From Gnetum montanum (taxonomy: Eukaryota > Streptophyta > Gnetopsida > Gnetales > Gnetaceae), in assembly GCA_015680685.1 (NCBI GenBank), contig MNCI01019003.1, positions 208,246 through 272,245 of the forward strand: DNA of 64,000 nt, given 5' to 3'. The notes under the pieces are model-generated. The model searched no databases, had not been told where the DNA came from, and was given only the letters and a program-made list of their open reading frames with translations. The translations under genes were made by a program, and so were the position numbers. Each line of letters starts with the position of its first letter. The first letter of the stretch is position 1. Positions 22,400-34,879 of this stretch are shown piece after piece.

Positions 22400-25300
22400 A
22401 CATGATTAGCCCATGCTACCTCATAGAGATCTAGACTATGCCAGTGTATATTTAGTACAATGTTGACAATACTTTAATGATGGCACGCAAGATCCACACA
22501 TTGGTTCAAAACCCCCTAGGCACCATGTATCATCTACAGGGGTAAGCATGGTTGTTATAGTGTTTTTTAATGTTTTTAGCTTTATTAGCTAAACTACCTT
22601 TTCTAACTTCATCGATTTTACAAATTTCTTGCAAATATAGGATCAATGATCAAGGCTTTATGACTAATGATAAAGCATTAACAATGGCTCAAAGTATCTT
22701 AGATATATTTACCAAGGGTTCCGAAATTATAATTGTTGCATATGAATAGTTAAGAAGCAACTTTGATGAATACAATAGGAAATTAAACCCTGTCTAAAAA
22801 AGGTGTGTGACCAATAGGATGATACACAACTACTGGATGGGCTCTAAGAGTACCTTGGATCAGACCCTTGCAGCTGGGACCTCTACTCAAACCACACTGA
22901 GTAAGAAGAAAGGTAAATGTAAAAGTTATAACGTATGATGTTTAATGGTCACTAAAGCTTTTAAGTTCACTATTTTTTTAACTAGTTATTAAACATACCT
23001 ATGTTAATACTAAATACTTGGTTTTTACCTTGTAGGACCTTCCACCTCTATCGATGTCACCTTATCAATTTTAGGACATCATGAGGATACCCTCATCCTG
23101 AAGTTTGGTTAGGTGATACCAGGATAGGAGTAGTTAAGGGGACAAGCACCTAGATACATTCAAGTAAACATCGAGCATGCATGTTTGCTTGATCTATTTA
23201 TGACACCTATCCCTTCCATCCTTACAATAGAGATGTTGCATGTCATCAACTCCTTCAACAAAGAAGTTGATCATTTCAACACCACCATTCAAGGCATAAT
23301 TACCATAGCCATTGATGAGGGAACCTTTTGCAAACATTTTTGGTGTTCCCACTAATGGGGCAAAGGTTTCCACTAGAATATTGAAAGAAGTAGGCCATCA
23401 TGAGGAAATTTTGGAGTGGCTTGGTGCCAGCATGAGCCACTCCAAGGTTTTCATGGATAGCTTAATGAACCCTAAGGCAAAGGCATTATATCCTTTGTTT
23501 AGGCCCCATGCATATTCTAAACTAATATTACAAAAGAAGGTAGTTGACATCATGTAGGGATGGACCTTTTAAAGGGTCCTAATGGATGATATTAAATTCA
23601 ATTGAGTGGTTTCTTTGGTTATTAGGCTTCAGGATGAGATTCTTAAACTTCACAATGACATCTCTACGATAATCCACACACATTTTTCAATCTTTGTGGG
23701 TTATCTAAAGAGGTTTTCATGGTTTTTGGTGGTGTGTAGGAATGGATGATGGGTTGTGCAAGACCCAAACAAGCTTTCTAGGCCTTGGATAAATCACATT
23801 CATCCAGCCATGTGGGCCTAGTACCCACCACATGAGATGGATGAGTCACTATCTATTACTAGCAAGGATCTTGGTTATAGGCAATGTGAATCCCTTGACA
23901 GCATGGGAGAGGAGCCCCTCAGGATTCCAATGAGTGTTCTAGAAGCCACGTGGTCACATAGAGAAGCCAAAGGGGAAGCTAAGGCCAAGCTCAATAGGCC
24001 CATAGAGGAAACACCACTAATGTTAGAGCAACCCATCCAAAAGAATCTTAAGTTTAAGCTTAAGACATCACATCAAGTGGTTACGAGTATGCTTTATCTA
24101 TGTTTTGGTTATTATATGCTTTAGGAATTTATGACTACATTATGGTTTCATGTGCTACTTAGTTTTCTATGTGTTATGATTGTAGATAAGTGTCAAGACA
24201 TGGTAGCCCAAGCTACCATGAAGGAGGAAGCACAGAGACATGTAGCTACTACAGTAGAGCAGAAACAAAGGTGTGTAAAGGAGGTGTTCTTACAACAACA
24301 CGAGGCTAAAGGGATTTTCAATGTTGATATAGACACCTTGTGTAGTGAGGCCATACTAGGTACATCCCTCATTGTCATCCTAGAGGAAGAAGAGAAGAAG
24401 CCAAGCATGCACATGTCTTAATGCTTCTTGTTATATCCTATTGTTTTAAGTTTGTTTTTTTTCCTAACCATTCGATGATTATTATGCTTATAGTAGTTCC
24501 TAAGCCACCAATTTAGGCACCTATCCCTAATTTTCATGTGAAACCATGGATAGAGATCTTGGAAAATGTGGAGTTCATGCATAGGATGACTAAGGACATC
24601 ATCAACTAGTTGCATCAAGTTGCCCTCGAGATAGGTAATAACAATGTTTTATATGCTTTAGTCACTTTGTAGTGTCATAGGTTGTATTTATGTTATAGCT
24701 ATCGTAGGTCATACACTATTTTTATGGCTATATTTTATGTTTATGTAGTTCCTTCTATGGAATGGGACCCCAACCAATACATGAAGATTAACTCCTTGTC
24801 AAAGCTTCCCTTTGATATCTCTAGTGTACCTTTGAAGTTGTATGAGACTGCTATTAATCTAGCAATGTCATGTGCAAAAACTTAATGGGAGCTAGAGAGG
24901 TCCAACAAATCCATATAGGAGCAAGTTTTGGCCTTAAGGGAGAAAACTCAATGGCAAGAGAATGTGATCAAAGAACTCTAGCATTGCAAGGCCTTTGTGG
25001 AAGCCCAAGTGGCTAACTTACGAGAATTGCAAACTAAGAAGATCACGTGGACCTACTGCTGGCATGCCATCTAGGATGAGGTAGTGCTCTCATAGGAGAT
25101 AGTAGAGTAGTAGATGTAGATAAACCTTATCTCCCAAAAGGTTGTAGTTTGGAAAGATCATTGCACTTTGGTCCTATAGAAGGGTAGGACACAAAAGGAC
25201 CACAAGTGATAGTACAAGGCTAATTGTGAGGCCAACTTGAAGTGGCTTAAAGAAAAGTTATTTAAATAGTGTAAGAAAGAGTTGTTCATTTAGCCTATTG

Positions 25301-25760
25301 GCTCTTCAGAGTACTCTCATGATGGAGAAATCTACTACTCCTCATATTACTACTATTACAAGTGAGACCTCCACACCTACTATTACTCAGGAGCCATCTA
25401 CCTGGATCATAGTAGATAGGATTAGTATCCTCTTTGGCATTGATCTTGGAGATATTAACTAGGCCAATATGATATTCTCCATCGTTTGAAGGATGGCCTT
25501 CCACATCTACTCCTAGAAGTAATTGAGCCTAAGTCTCCATAGGTTTGATGTATTCCATGTTTTATTTTTATTTTGAGTTATGGTTTTATTCAAGTTATAG
25601 TTTATGGTTGTTTTGGAACTGATTGGCTATGTGTTATTAAATTTTAGACATCAAGACACATTAGAGGCCCCAACAATAAGGGTCGGGATGACCCACCACT
25701 TCCTCCTCCAAATGCCCCTTAGCATACTCCATCTACCTCTTTCAACTTATTGGATATTTG
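22400..25760 (+). pseudogene. Spliced antisense accessory gene, element C copy
   Basis: A decayed gene on the plus strand, antisense to element C. Candidate introns: 22542-22640 (GTAAGC...ATATAG), 22913-23035 (GTAAAT...TTGTAG), acceptors at 24185 and 24493, 24635-24748 (GTAATA...TATGTAG) and 25543-25647 (GTTTGA...TTTTAG). Exons encode an N-terminal region with ITIAIDEGTF then FGVPTNGAKVS, a pattern seen in accessory proteins of plant LTR elements. A charged linker (23837-24080) follows, then a Gln/Glu-rich segment (24190-24410) and a long coiled-coil-like region (24890-25290) with EIVEQQMQINLI (reading two stops as Gln). The latter three match the element A copy. Molecular role unknown. About a dozen stops are present. 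It could be the element's own gene or an old host capture. Confidence 0.65.
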
Positions 25761-26039
25761 TTTTTGTTTTTATGTTGATGGCTATTATCAGCCAAGACTA
25801 TGTTACAGATGACTACTATTATTTATTATTATTTTTGACATTTTTTCACACAATGTTACCATGGCTATGTATGTTAAAAAAAATTCAATTTAAAATTTTG
25901 GGTTTCATTTTTGGTTTTATATATATATATATATATTACTCTTGGCATTGTAAATGGCTATATTGATGATTTTGGTTATAAAGTTAAATAGCTAAATGAT
26001 GCATTTAAATGCTAAATGTAAATAGAATAAAAGAGATGT

Positions 26040-26225
26040 TTGCTAGTGTTAGACCATGGCTAGCTTGGGTTGTGATATTTTACCAATTTAAGGCCATGGC
26101 AGGCCATGTTGCATTGTGGTTACATTGCTAGTTTTAAGCCATGGCAGGTTGTGTTAAGTGATTATTTTTGTCATTTTAAGATCATGGCAGGCCATGTTTC
26201 TAGTTTAAAGTCTTAGCATACTATG
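26040..26225. repeat. Repeat block R1 (element C)
   Basis: Four degenerate units of the type CAATTTAAGGCCATGGCAGGCCATG lie between the antisense gene and protease. Element A has a related block in the equivalent place (44690-45100). Between the antisense gene and this block, 25920-25938 is a short AT dinucleotide run. From 26226 to 26790 I see no clear feature beyond weak continuation of the protease region. Confidence 0.6.
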
Positions 26226-26789
26226 ATTGAAAAAAAACTAATATTTTTGGAAATTTTTATAATTTTAAAGTTTTTATGATTTTTTTTTTAGTTTATACTA
26301 CTCTAAACAAGGAAAATCAAGAAAGAAATAAAGGCCATAATTAGATATATACATAACAAGTAAAATAAAACATAAAAAAGATAATAACTAGCCAACAAAG
26401 AAAAAAAATTTAGTCTAAATGATTATGGAATAAATGGCTATAAAGATCATAAGGGCATAGCATGGAAGGAGCAAGGGCACATGTTACTTATGCAGACTCT
26501 TCTTAATCTTTCAAAGGTTAGGAAATGTATAAGGCTTGATCTGCGTAAGTTTGTACTCACTGTCCCCTTCACTAATGATGTTGAAAGGGAGTTAATCCCA
26601 TGACACATGCCACTACTCATTGTTGTTGTTCTCAATTTGCTTCTCTATCTTGGGTTGATGGACTTCATGGTTAAGAGTTTCTCTCTGAAGCTCTACTTCA
26701 GATCCCTACTCTATATTCACATTGTGATAGCCAAGGGAACTACACTATCACCATTCATGATGATTTCACCTCTTTCATAAGGAAGGTGA

Positions 26790-27389
26790 ATTTATTAATG
26801 GATAGCTGAAGACATGACCCATAATTAAGCCAACCAAGGTCTTCCCAGAATAAGATTAAATCATGACATCTTCTCCACCACCAAGAAATTGGTGGTTGTG
26901 GGGAATTGCTCACTCACTACAAAGTCGAAGGAGATAGACCCCTTGATAACAACCCTTTATCCATTAAAGGACTTGAAAGCTATGGGGTTTGTAGGCTATA
27001 TCTATTTTGTTAACCCTAAGCATTCAATGATGATGCATGGGATGTCATTTATTATAGCTCCATTATGAACATGCACCTAATGCACCTTAAACGGTTCCAC
27101 CCAAATTATGATAAAAAGAGAAGCCCTAGTAACTTCACCATTTTGGAGATTGGCCTTAATTTCACTACTAAAAAACATCAATAATGTTGACTTTCATTCC
27201 CTCAGTGAGTAAGGAATCATTATTGCATGGATAGATTTCTCATTATAAGGGATGTCCTTGCTAATTGGGATGGAAGTCAATATTTTGACAACCACCTCAT
27301 GATGTGTGGCGAAAGTCATGATCAAGTTGTGTAAGCTCAAAGTTGTATTCTTTTTCTTGAGAGATTGTCTAACTTGATCCATTGCACTA
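26790..27389 (-). pseudogene. Protease of element C
   Basis: The minus strand carries the upstream segment LSLHNLIMTFATHHEVVVKI at 27194-27382. It matches LSLYDLIMTSIPHHEALLHM of element A. Toward 26840 comes the retropepsin with FNLILGRPWLAW; element A has FNLILGRSWLA. The active-site loop near 27050 reads VHNGAIIN instead of the VDDGATTN seen in A, so the catalytic Asp is lost. Several stops are present. Confidence 0.75.
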
Positions 27390-29940
27390 AGGAAGTGTTT
27401 ATCGTTGGCTGTGGTCTTGTCACACTAGTTTTTCTTTACATTCTCCATGTGCCCCAAAATGCAAACTTTAGTTTTACGTTGTTGGGGCCTCTCCTCTTTT
27501 TCCTAGTTTGGGTTTTTGGGGTCCTCCTATGGCTCACTTGTTCAAGTAGATTGGGTAGAAGAGGTCATGGGTATAGACAATATGGGAGTGGGCTTAAGTG
27601 GGCCTACTTCCTTCTACACCTCTATCTTCTTGTCACCCTTGTCACTATGCCTTTGATTATGGTTCTTCCTTTGCTTGGTTTAAGCCTTCTGGTTCTTAGT
27701 TGTTGATTTTGAGGAAGAGGCAATAGCATTGGCCACAATAGGAGATCATGATGTAGTCATGTCAGTTGGTTGGGCTACAACTAATGGGTTTGTATTAGGC
27801 TGGGGCACCTTGATGATAAAAGCTTCCTTTAGAGGCACTCACAATGGTGCTCTCACAATGAAAGGGGTTCTTAAGCTAGTGGAGGGTAAAGAGGCCCTTT
27901 CATCATGGGGGGGGGGGGGGGGGGGGNTCGCTAGTCTCTGATTGTCATTAATGTTGAATGCTAAAATGACATAAGTGTTGTTATTAGCATTCAATGGGTC
28001 CTTGTACACCTAAATTGACTAATTTCATGGTCAAACTAAGTTGGAATCATTTAAGACCATCTCTTCCATATCTATCATTTCCTATAAGTCATCCTTCAAC
28101 TTGAGTTAGAAGTCTATGTCATGCCTAGATAATTGGTAATAATGGCAAAAGTAGTGTAGTTTAAAATACCTAGGTAGTTTAGGATCATCTTTTGTTGCTC
28201 AAGTGAGGTCCTTGGCTATTTTAAATAGCTACTCATGCTTCTTTTAAGTGGCTTTGGTCATCTACTTGTATTACATGCACCCACTTTCAACAATTAATCT
28301 AATAACTTGGATGGCTTCAAAGGCAAAGTACTATACTTGCTATAGTCCTTCCAATGAAAGTTTGGCCTAGCTGTAGTTAATGTAGTGGCCCTAGAGGCTG
28401 ATGGTTGATTATCATAGTCATTAGTGGGGACCTTGAGTGGGTTGTTCCTCAACCCCTGATTAGTGGTCTTTGTCTCTTTGATTATCATTAGTATGGCCAT
28501 GTTGTTATGTTCACTCTTCTCCTTATCCATTCAGGTATGCTAAATTTTGTATGCTACATAGGTTGGGTCATGATTGGTCTCCATAACATCCTCTATGTTT
28601 TTGGTCTAAGAGAATGCCTAGCTAAGGGACTACATGTCAAGGTAGTAAAGTTTGGACTTGAAATGTATTTAACTATTCCTTTAATATAGCCAAAATTTTG
28701 GTTTTGGCTTTGGACTCTAGTATTTCATTCAATAATCCATTCCATCATTGGATGAACTTCTGCACAAGTTTTAGGAATCCTTACTTGACCTTCATAAGCT
28801 AGTCAAGCGTGGTGTCAGGCTTCAAGTTATACTTGAAGCAGTTAACAAATTGTGCTATCAAATCCTTAAGAGAAAATATGAATCCTCTAAGTAGTGCAAA
28901 GTACCAATCAAGCACTTTCCTAGTCAAGGTGATAGGAAAATCCCACATGATAGTATGAGGCCATGGCTACATTAGTAAGCACAAATATAAAGGTTATAAG
29001 ATGAACATTAGGATCATCTTCTCTATTGTATTTGCTAAATTTGTGGATAGGGACACCAAAAGGAGATGTCAAGGGTGGGACCATAGGATTGATGGGATCA
29101 TCCTAGTAAAAATTAATAATCTTAACACTTTGGGAAGTAGAGGCTTTAGGCCTCTTTAACTTCTCCATCAAGTCTTAAACCATTTGGAAGGCCTGATCTA
29201 GGCCCTGTGCTAGTCTTATTAGCTATGGGACTTGTACATATGGTTGTGGCATTACTTGTGAGGCTTGTGGGACTGCTATTGGTTGCAAGATGGAAGGAAG
29301 TCTTTGCATTATGGTCGTAGTTTGTGGGCCAAACAAGGAAAAGGATGTTTGTGCTAGCACCTAAGGCATAAATAGGATAAAGGAGGTGTGTGACCCCTAA
29401 GTTTCTTGGGGTCCTATGGTGGGTCCCACATGGATAATTAGTGGGTTTTTGGTAGTGAAAACCACTGCTAATAGCTAGAAAGATTGGGTTATGTGGCAAA
29501 TGACATCGATGGATTATAGGTCATTGGCTATGTTATCAATTGAGTTTCATGCATGGCTATGATTAGTGTGGGATCAACCTTCATAGGGTAGGAGGGAGTG
29601 GAAGATGGTGGCACCATGCCCATGGAAAAAACAAAGGCATTGGAAGAAGGTGATGTGACCTTTAGGGATGTTTGTTGGAACAATCTTTCCAAGATGTTTT
29701 TAGACTCAAATTCTATCATAAACTCATCCTCCTCTTTCTGTTGTTCCTTCTATCTATGCTTGTCATCTTCCTCCTCCATCTCAATCAATTAGCGTAGGAT
29801 ATCAACATAGATATCGTTAAGAGGTATTTGGTCATAATGGAAATGGATATACTCTTTGCCATTATGATGGATGAGTTTGAATTCCCTTTTGACTTTTTCT
29901 TACAAACATGAAATTAGCATGCCAACCTACATTTTGGCAC
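27390..29940 (-). pseudogene. gag of element C
   Basis: Read on the minus strand across frameshifts. It has an N-terminal segment with HHNGKEYIHFHYDQIP near 29870 (element A: YGNGKEFVPTPGASIP), a Pro/Thr-rich region (29146-29720), and a capsid core near 28690-29080. A basic C-terminal segment ends in WKDYSKYSTLPLKPSKLL (28294), parallel to the KDRSKYTPLPL of element A. The gag N-terminus stops abruptly near 29940, where the endogenous virus begins. A 20-base G run followed by N (27907-27927) lies within it and is a likely sequencing artefact. Confidence 0.75.
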
Positions 29941-29983
29941 AAATGTAGTTGTTGAGTCAAGTGCAAGGATCTAGAACAAGAAG

Positions 29984-29995
29984 TGGTATCAAAGC
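29984..29995 (+). other. Pararetrovirus primer site (tRNA-Met)
   Basis: TGGTATCAAAGC differs at one position from TGGTATCAGAGC, the site complementary to initiator tRNA-Met used by caulimovirids. It lies about 220 bases before the first recognisable viral coding sequence. Confidence 0.65.
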
Positions 29996-30205
29996 CAAGT
30001 TCAATGTGTTGCTAAGGGACATGGGGATCAAACAGTGTGTAAGGCATGTAGTTGAAGTTGGTGGATAGGCATTAGTAGGTTGTGCAATGAGTCTTGATAA
30101 ATCATCACTAGCATCACTCATGGAAGCATCAACATCTTCTCTTGCAAGTTCCAATTATTCCTCATATGTTACCATATTATCAAAATATTGTAATAGTAAA
30201 CGTGC

Positions 30206-31010
30206 AATGCTTTACCTCATGTGCCTAGACAAATAGATCTTTATTCACTTTCATCATTACATCCTTTAGAAACTCTCTCCTACATGCATCTATTTGAATG
30301 TGACTTAGAAGTCAGTGGATCAAGTCTTAGACCTATTGCTCTCAACATGTTTAGCCTGAGGGAGTTAGATAAGTGGATAAAAAATGGTTTTGATTATGTG
30401 CATATTGGTGAAGTGGATATTCATATCCACTCACATTTCAATTATCATTTATGAAACCATTACTGGATTACCTTGGTAGATAAATGCATGAAAAACTTTG
30501 AAGACACTATTATCGCTCAAGCCAAATGATTGCTTGAAAATGATGCCTTTATAGTCATGCTACCTAACCTTACTCTTTAGTTAAGAGATGCACATTTGAA
30601 TGAAATTTTAATGATTATTGTGTATATCCCTATAGCAATGGCTAGTAAAAGTATTTATGCTACTATAGGAACATGATTAGTATTTAACTTCTTTGAATCT
30701 AATAGTATTAGAACTTTACTTCCATTTGGATAACAAGCAGTATCTGTTGGATCTACAAATATTAAATATGGAGTAAAAATCAACATAGAAGATCTCCCTA
30801 TTCATACACTCTATCTTGATGTATATGACACTTTAGAGGACTTCTATGCCTACATCAAACCAAAGAAAAAAAGTTTTCATATAGGAAAAAGAAAATATCA
30901 AGTACAACTGAAAGAGCCTAAGTTTTCAGACCAGGATCCCTTTAGAAAACATATGAAGGCTACATCTAAAATAATTCTTCCTTGAATCTCCAATTTACAA
31001 TATCTTCTTC
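30206..31010 (+). pseudogene. Movement-protein region of endogenous caulimovirid copy 1
   Basis: Broken frames encode a 30K-superfamily-like movement protein. The clearest part is near 30360-30450, where a helix-like LRELDKWIKNG is followed by a beta-rich YVHIGEVDIHI segment, typical of plant virus movement proteins that widen plasmodesmata. The following region to about 30990 continues in the same overall sense across several stops. Part of it (30700-30990) has a matching minus-strand copy at 52300-52620. No intact start codon could be chosen. Confidence 0.6.
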
Positions 31011-31019
31011 CATCCAAGA

Positions 31020-32960
31020 CTTTTAGGTCATCAAAAATGGAAGAAGAGAAAGAAAAGTAGAAAAAATGAGAAAACTATTTCAAGAGCTACGCATAAAAAT
31101 AGACATAAATAAGATCTTAGGAATATAAACTAAAGGAAAGGAATAGATCAAACTAGAATCTTCAAGCCCTCAATCATCATCTAGTTTCAAACCTCCAACT
31201 CCTAAAGGAGAATGCTCTTCTGGTTTTGCATGTCCTCATAACTCTATAGTTAAACAAGAGAAAACATACCATTGTGCGTAGTGCGATGCATTACTAAAAG
31301 TTAACATGAACATAGAAGATCCTATAAAAGAAAAGGTACATATGATGATGCACAAAGCTATGATAGAACCACCTACAAATACAATAAAATTACAAAATTG
31401 GGCTAATGATAGGATAGGATTAGTTATGAATCAAAATGTCAAGATACATAGAAAATTAGTAAATAATTCTAAGAAAATTATAGAAATGCATAAGATTTGG
31501 ATTCCTAAGAATAAAGAGAAGATAGCTGCTACAAGATCTTAGATGGAACATCCTAGAAGCCCACATCCTATTCTAGGATCTTCTACTAGAATCAGATCCA
31601 TTCAAAGACATACACATACACATAGGTCAATGGTGAAACCATCTTACAAAGAGAAAAGAAAATTCATTAACACCAGTGAGGGCATAAAATCCTCTTTAAC
31701 ATACATGTATACTTCTGATGAAGAAATAAAATAGGCTTCTTTTGACTTTTAAGAAAAATAATTGTTAAAAGCACATGGTTCTTATGCTGATAGACCAACT
31801 AATTATGTAGCAATATAAGCTAGGTTAACAAGTGAAAAGGCTTATTCTTTTAGTATGGACAAATTGTTTGTTCTAGAAAGACAAAAGGTCATAGAAAAGA
31901 TCAATGGGTTCATAGATAAACAAGTATTATTAGATAAACATACAACATCTCATGCTATTAGAAATTATTCCATGAATTTTGAAGGAATCTTAAGATGATG
32001 ATGGAACCAAATCAAACCAGAAGTCTATAGGAAGTTAGTGCATAGTCCTTTGATAGTAGTAATAAATGAAATTACTAAAGAATTTATAGGTAAAAATTAG
32101 ATTATGATTATGCATATAGAGAATATTTATTTAAAGCTTAATTACATAGGATATAAGATCTTCCTAAATTCCTCAACACAATGGAAGAATGCTATTATCA
32201 TGGGAAGTTAACTCATGATCTTAGTAACAAAAAACACCTTATTGATGCCATCCCACAACCATTCTATGATCAATATCATGATAAGCTACAATAACATGAA
32301 CTCTATTTAGAAGAAATAAGTTTTAGTGTCATTCAATTGTTTATCGAATTAGTAAATATAGAAATCTACTATGACCAACATGCACAAAAATTAGTTAATA
32401 CTTGAGGCAAAAAATTAGGAAAATCTCTTCATATGGAATTTTGTCCTAAAGAACGATTCCATAAAAAAGAAAAGGACACATACTATTCAAAACAAAAATG
32501 TCAATTGAGAAAACCAAATAAGTAATGGCAAAGGAAATATCTAGATGAAGCCCCTTCTAAGCCATTTAGAGGAATGTTCAAGTGCCATAGAAACAAAATT
32601 CAAAAATCTAATATTAAATGTTTTTTCTATAGTGGGAATCATTTTGTAGAAAATTTTCCAAATTGAGATAAACACCCCAATAAGGTCAATTTTATTGAGC
32701 ACCATAATCTTTTGGAATAATATTATGAGCTCAAATATGCTTCATCTACACCATTTGAACCCTACGACATCCTCCTTGAATCCTTTGAGTTGAGTGATCC
32801 CTTCATCAACTCTACCACTGATCTAGATGACCGTATTTTTGACGATGGTGGGGATACAAATGATTCTGATGTCATATTTTACTACAACATGAAAATTCAT
32901 AGAGGTCATGGCCATGTTCATAATACAAGAATTCCATCTTCTTCACACCTTGGGAATATC
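31020..32960 (+). pseudogene. Capsid-protein region with degenerate zinc knuckle (copy 1)
   Basis: The region begins with a Glu/Lys-rich, coiled-coil-like stretch (about 31036-31110) and a Ser/Pro-rich linker. A basic central capsid region follows, then a Lys/Arg-rich segment (32440-32610) just before a CCHC-type knuckle at 32619-32665. The knuckle keeps the first Cys and the His, but the second Cys is Tyr, the last Cys is Phe, and the spacing before His is one residue short. An acidic tail follows (32760-32880). The order and charge pattern match caulimovirid capsids. Many stops interrupt it. Confidence 0.65.
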
Positions 32961-33479
32961 TAATAATAGAGAAAATAGAAAAAGAAGAACCCTTGTCATT
33001 GAGACCCTTGAATACAACTAACATTGATTTCATAAAATGAGATCCAATATTTATTAGGATAAAAATATAATTACAACTTAAAGTAGACCTAGGTAAAGTA
33101 TCAACAGATGACATACATAAGTATAGGTCACTCAAGAAATGCATTAAGGAGGAAAAGAGTGAGTTAGAAGCACAAAGACATTACCTAGAAGAACAAATGT
33201 TCCTCTATCCAGATACATAACCTAAAGAAGATAGTCAATACTATTTCCAATATAAATCTATAGAAAGAGATATGTCTCACTTTGAATCAGACTTACCTCT
33301 TAGCATTCCACAACAAGAACAACCTAACCTAAGAAAAAACATATGAAGAACCACTAAAATATAACAACTTAGGACATTCATCCAATGGGCCACTTAGGAA
33401 TTAGAAGACCTAGAAAGAGAACAAGTTCAGAAAGGATGTAATACCAAGAAGAAACTCAAGTATCTTTATTTGTCAAACT

Positions 33480-33840
33480 CATCAACAATAACCAAGAAAT
33501 ATCTTCAACACCCATTTTCTTACTAACTATTAAGTTTCCACATTATAAAGAATATTTTATAGATGCATTGACATATAGCAGTGTTAAGGTTTCTTTAGCC
33601 AGAAGAGAATGCATACCCACACACTATTGGAAAATCATGAAGCAAACCTACATATCCTTTAATACCCAAAATATACAAGTAGAATATAAAGCTTCTGTTC
33701 TAGTAAAAACTCAAGAAGGTAAGATAGTTACTTTTATAGTATACCAATTTAATTTACCTCCTTATGATATGATATTAGGAACAGATAACCTCCAACACTT
33801 TGAGCCATATAGCATAGGCCAAAGACATCATCTTAGGTGA
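33480..33840 (+). pseudogene. Aspartic protease of endogenous caulimovirid copy 1
   Basis: An open stretch of 90 codons (33568-33840) contains the second half of a viral retropepsin, with the ILGTDNL element near 33774. The active-site triad has been lost and reads TYSS at 33571. The minus-strand copy keeps DSG at the same place (about 36690-36702). It would process the viral polyprotein. Confidence 0.7.
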
Positions 33841-34089
33841 ACATAAGTTTGAAAGACACACTAGAAATAGAAATCGGTTTCTCTCTACAAACTTGAAAAA
33901 AACTAAAAAGATAGATTGGATAGTAAATATAGTAAATAAATTAGAAAACCAATTTGAAGGAATAAAAAAGGATTTACTAACATTGGCAAGTGATGACCCT
34001 ACATGCTTTAGAAACAAAAACAAACATTGGTGCCATATCAAACTCATATGAGGAATAAAAAGTTAAATCCAAAGCTCATCACATTAGAA

Positions 34090-34760
34090 TGCCTCCTAGC
34101 CTAAAAGTTGAATGTGATGATGACATAAAAAAACTCTTATCAAAATAGCTAATCCAACCAAGCACTAGCATGTTTGCCTATGTAGCCTTTTATATTAATA
34201 AAAGAGTTGGATTAGTCAAAAGAAATAAGTGGTTAGTTGCTAATTATAAACCCATAAATGATTTAATCAAACCTATCCAACACCCTATTCTAAATAAAAA
34301 TGACTTGTTCCAAAGACTATATAAAACCAACTTGTATTCTAAGTTTGATTTAAAATATGATTTTTGGAAAATTCAGGTATAATAAAAAGATAGATGGAAA
34401 ACGACATTCACCATACTTGGTGGATTATATAAATGGACATTACTTCCCTTCAACTTTAAGATGGCACCTTCCATATTTCAATCTTGCATGGATAATATTT
34501 TTATTCATTATTCTTTTATTATGATCTATATAGATGATATATTGATAATGAGAAAAAAATCCTTTTGGAGATTTGGAGCACATAAAGTTTTTATGGAATT
34601 GGTAAATAATAATGGATTGGTATTATCTCCCAGTAAGATGCAGATTGCAAAAAAAGAAATTGAATTCCTTGGATTACAAATATCCAGTGATACTATTGCT
34701 CTATAACAACATAACTTAGAATCTATAGCAAATTTCTTGACCAACTTAAGAGAAAGAATT
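34090..34760 (+). pseudogene. Reverse transcriptase of endogenous caulimovirid copy 1
   Basis: Pararetroviral RT motifs are present in order: KRVGLVKRNKWLVANYKPIN near 34200, LNKNDLFQRL, YSKFDLKYDFWKIQV (first catalytic Asp), then MAPSIFQSCMDNIF and IYIDDILIM with the YxDD box near 34522. The LVLSPSKMQI...IEFLG segment follows to 34670. A stop separates the A motif from the following block. The motif spacing and the RNase H that follows fit caulimovirids better than LTR elements. Confidence 0.85.
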
Positions 34761-34879
34761 AGCTCTAGAGATTCTTAGGATGTATAAATTATGTATCAGG
34801 TTTCTATAAGAATATAGCAAAAAATTGAAAAACCCTCAATGAACAATTAGGGTTAAATCATCTACCCTGGTCTTAAGAA

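Noticed and set aside
25604-25966. Hydrophobic 120-codon plus-strand frame
   Set aside because: It overlaps the last intron and exon of the antisense gene in another frame. Apparent membrane segments come from T-rich DNA and an AT repeat.
29957-30154. Minus-strand frame of 65 codons as gag continuation
   Set aside because: It lies inside the viral primer-site region. Gag homology with element A stops near 29940.
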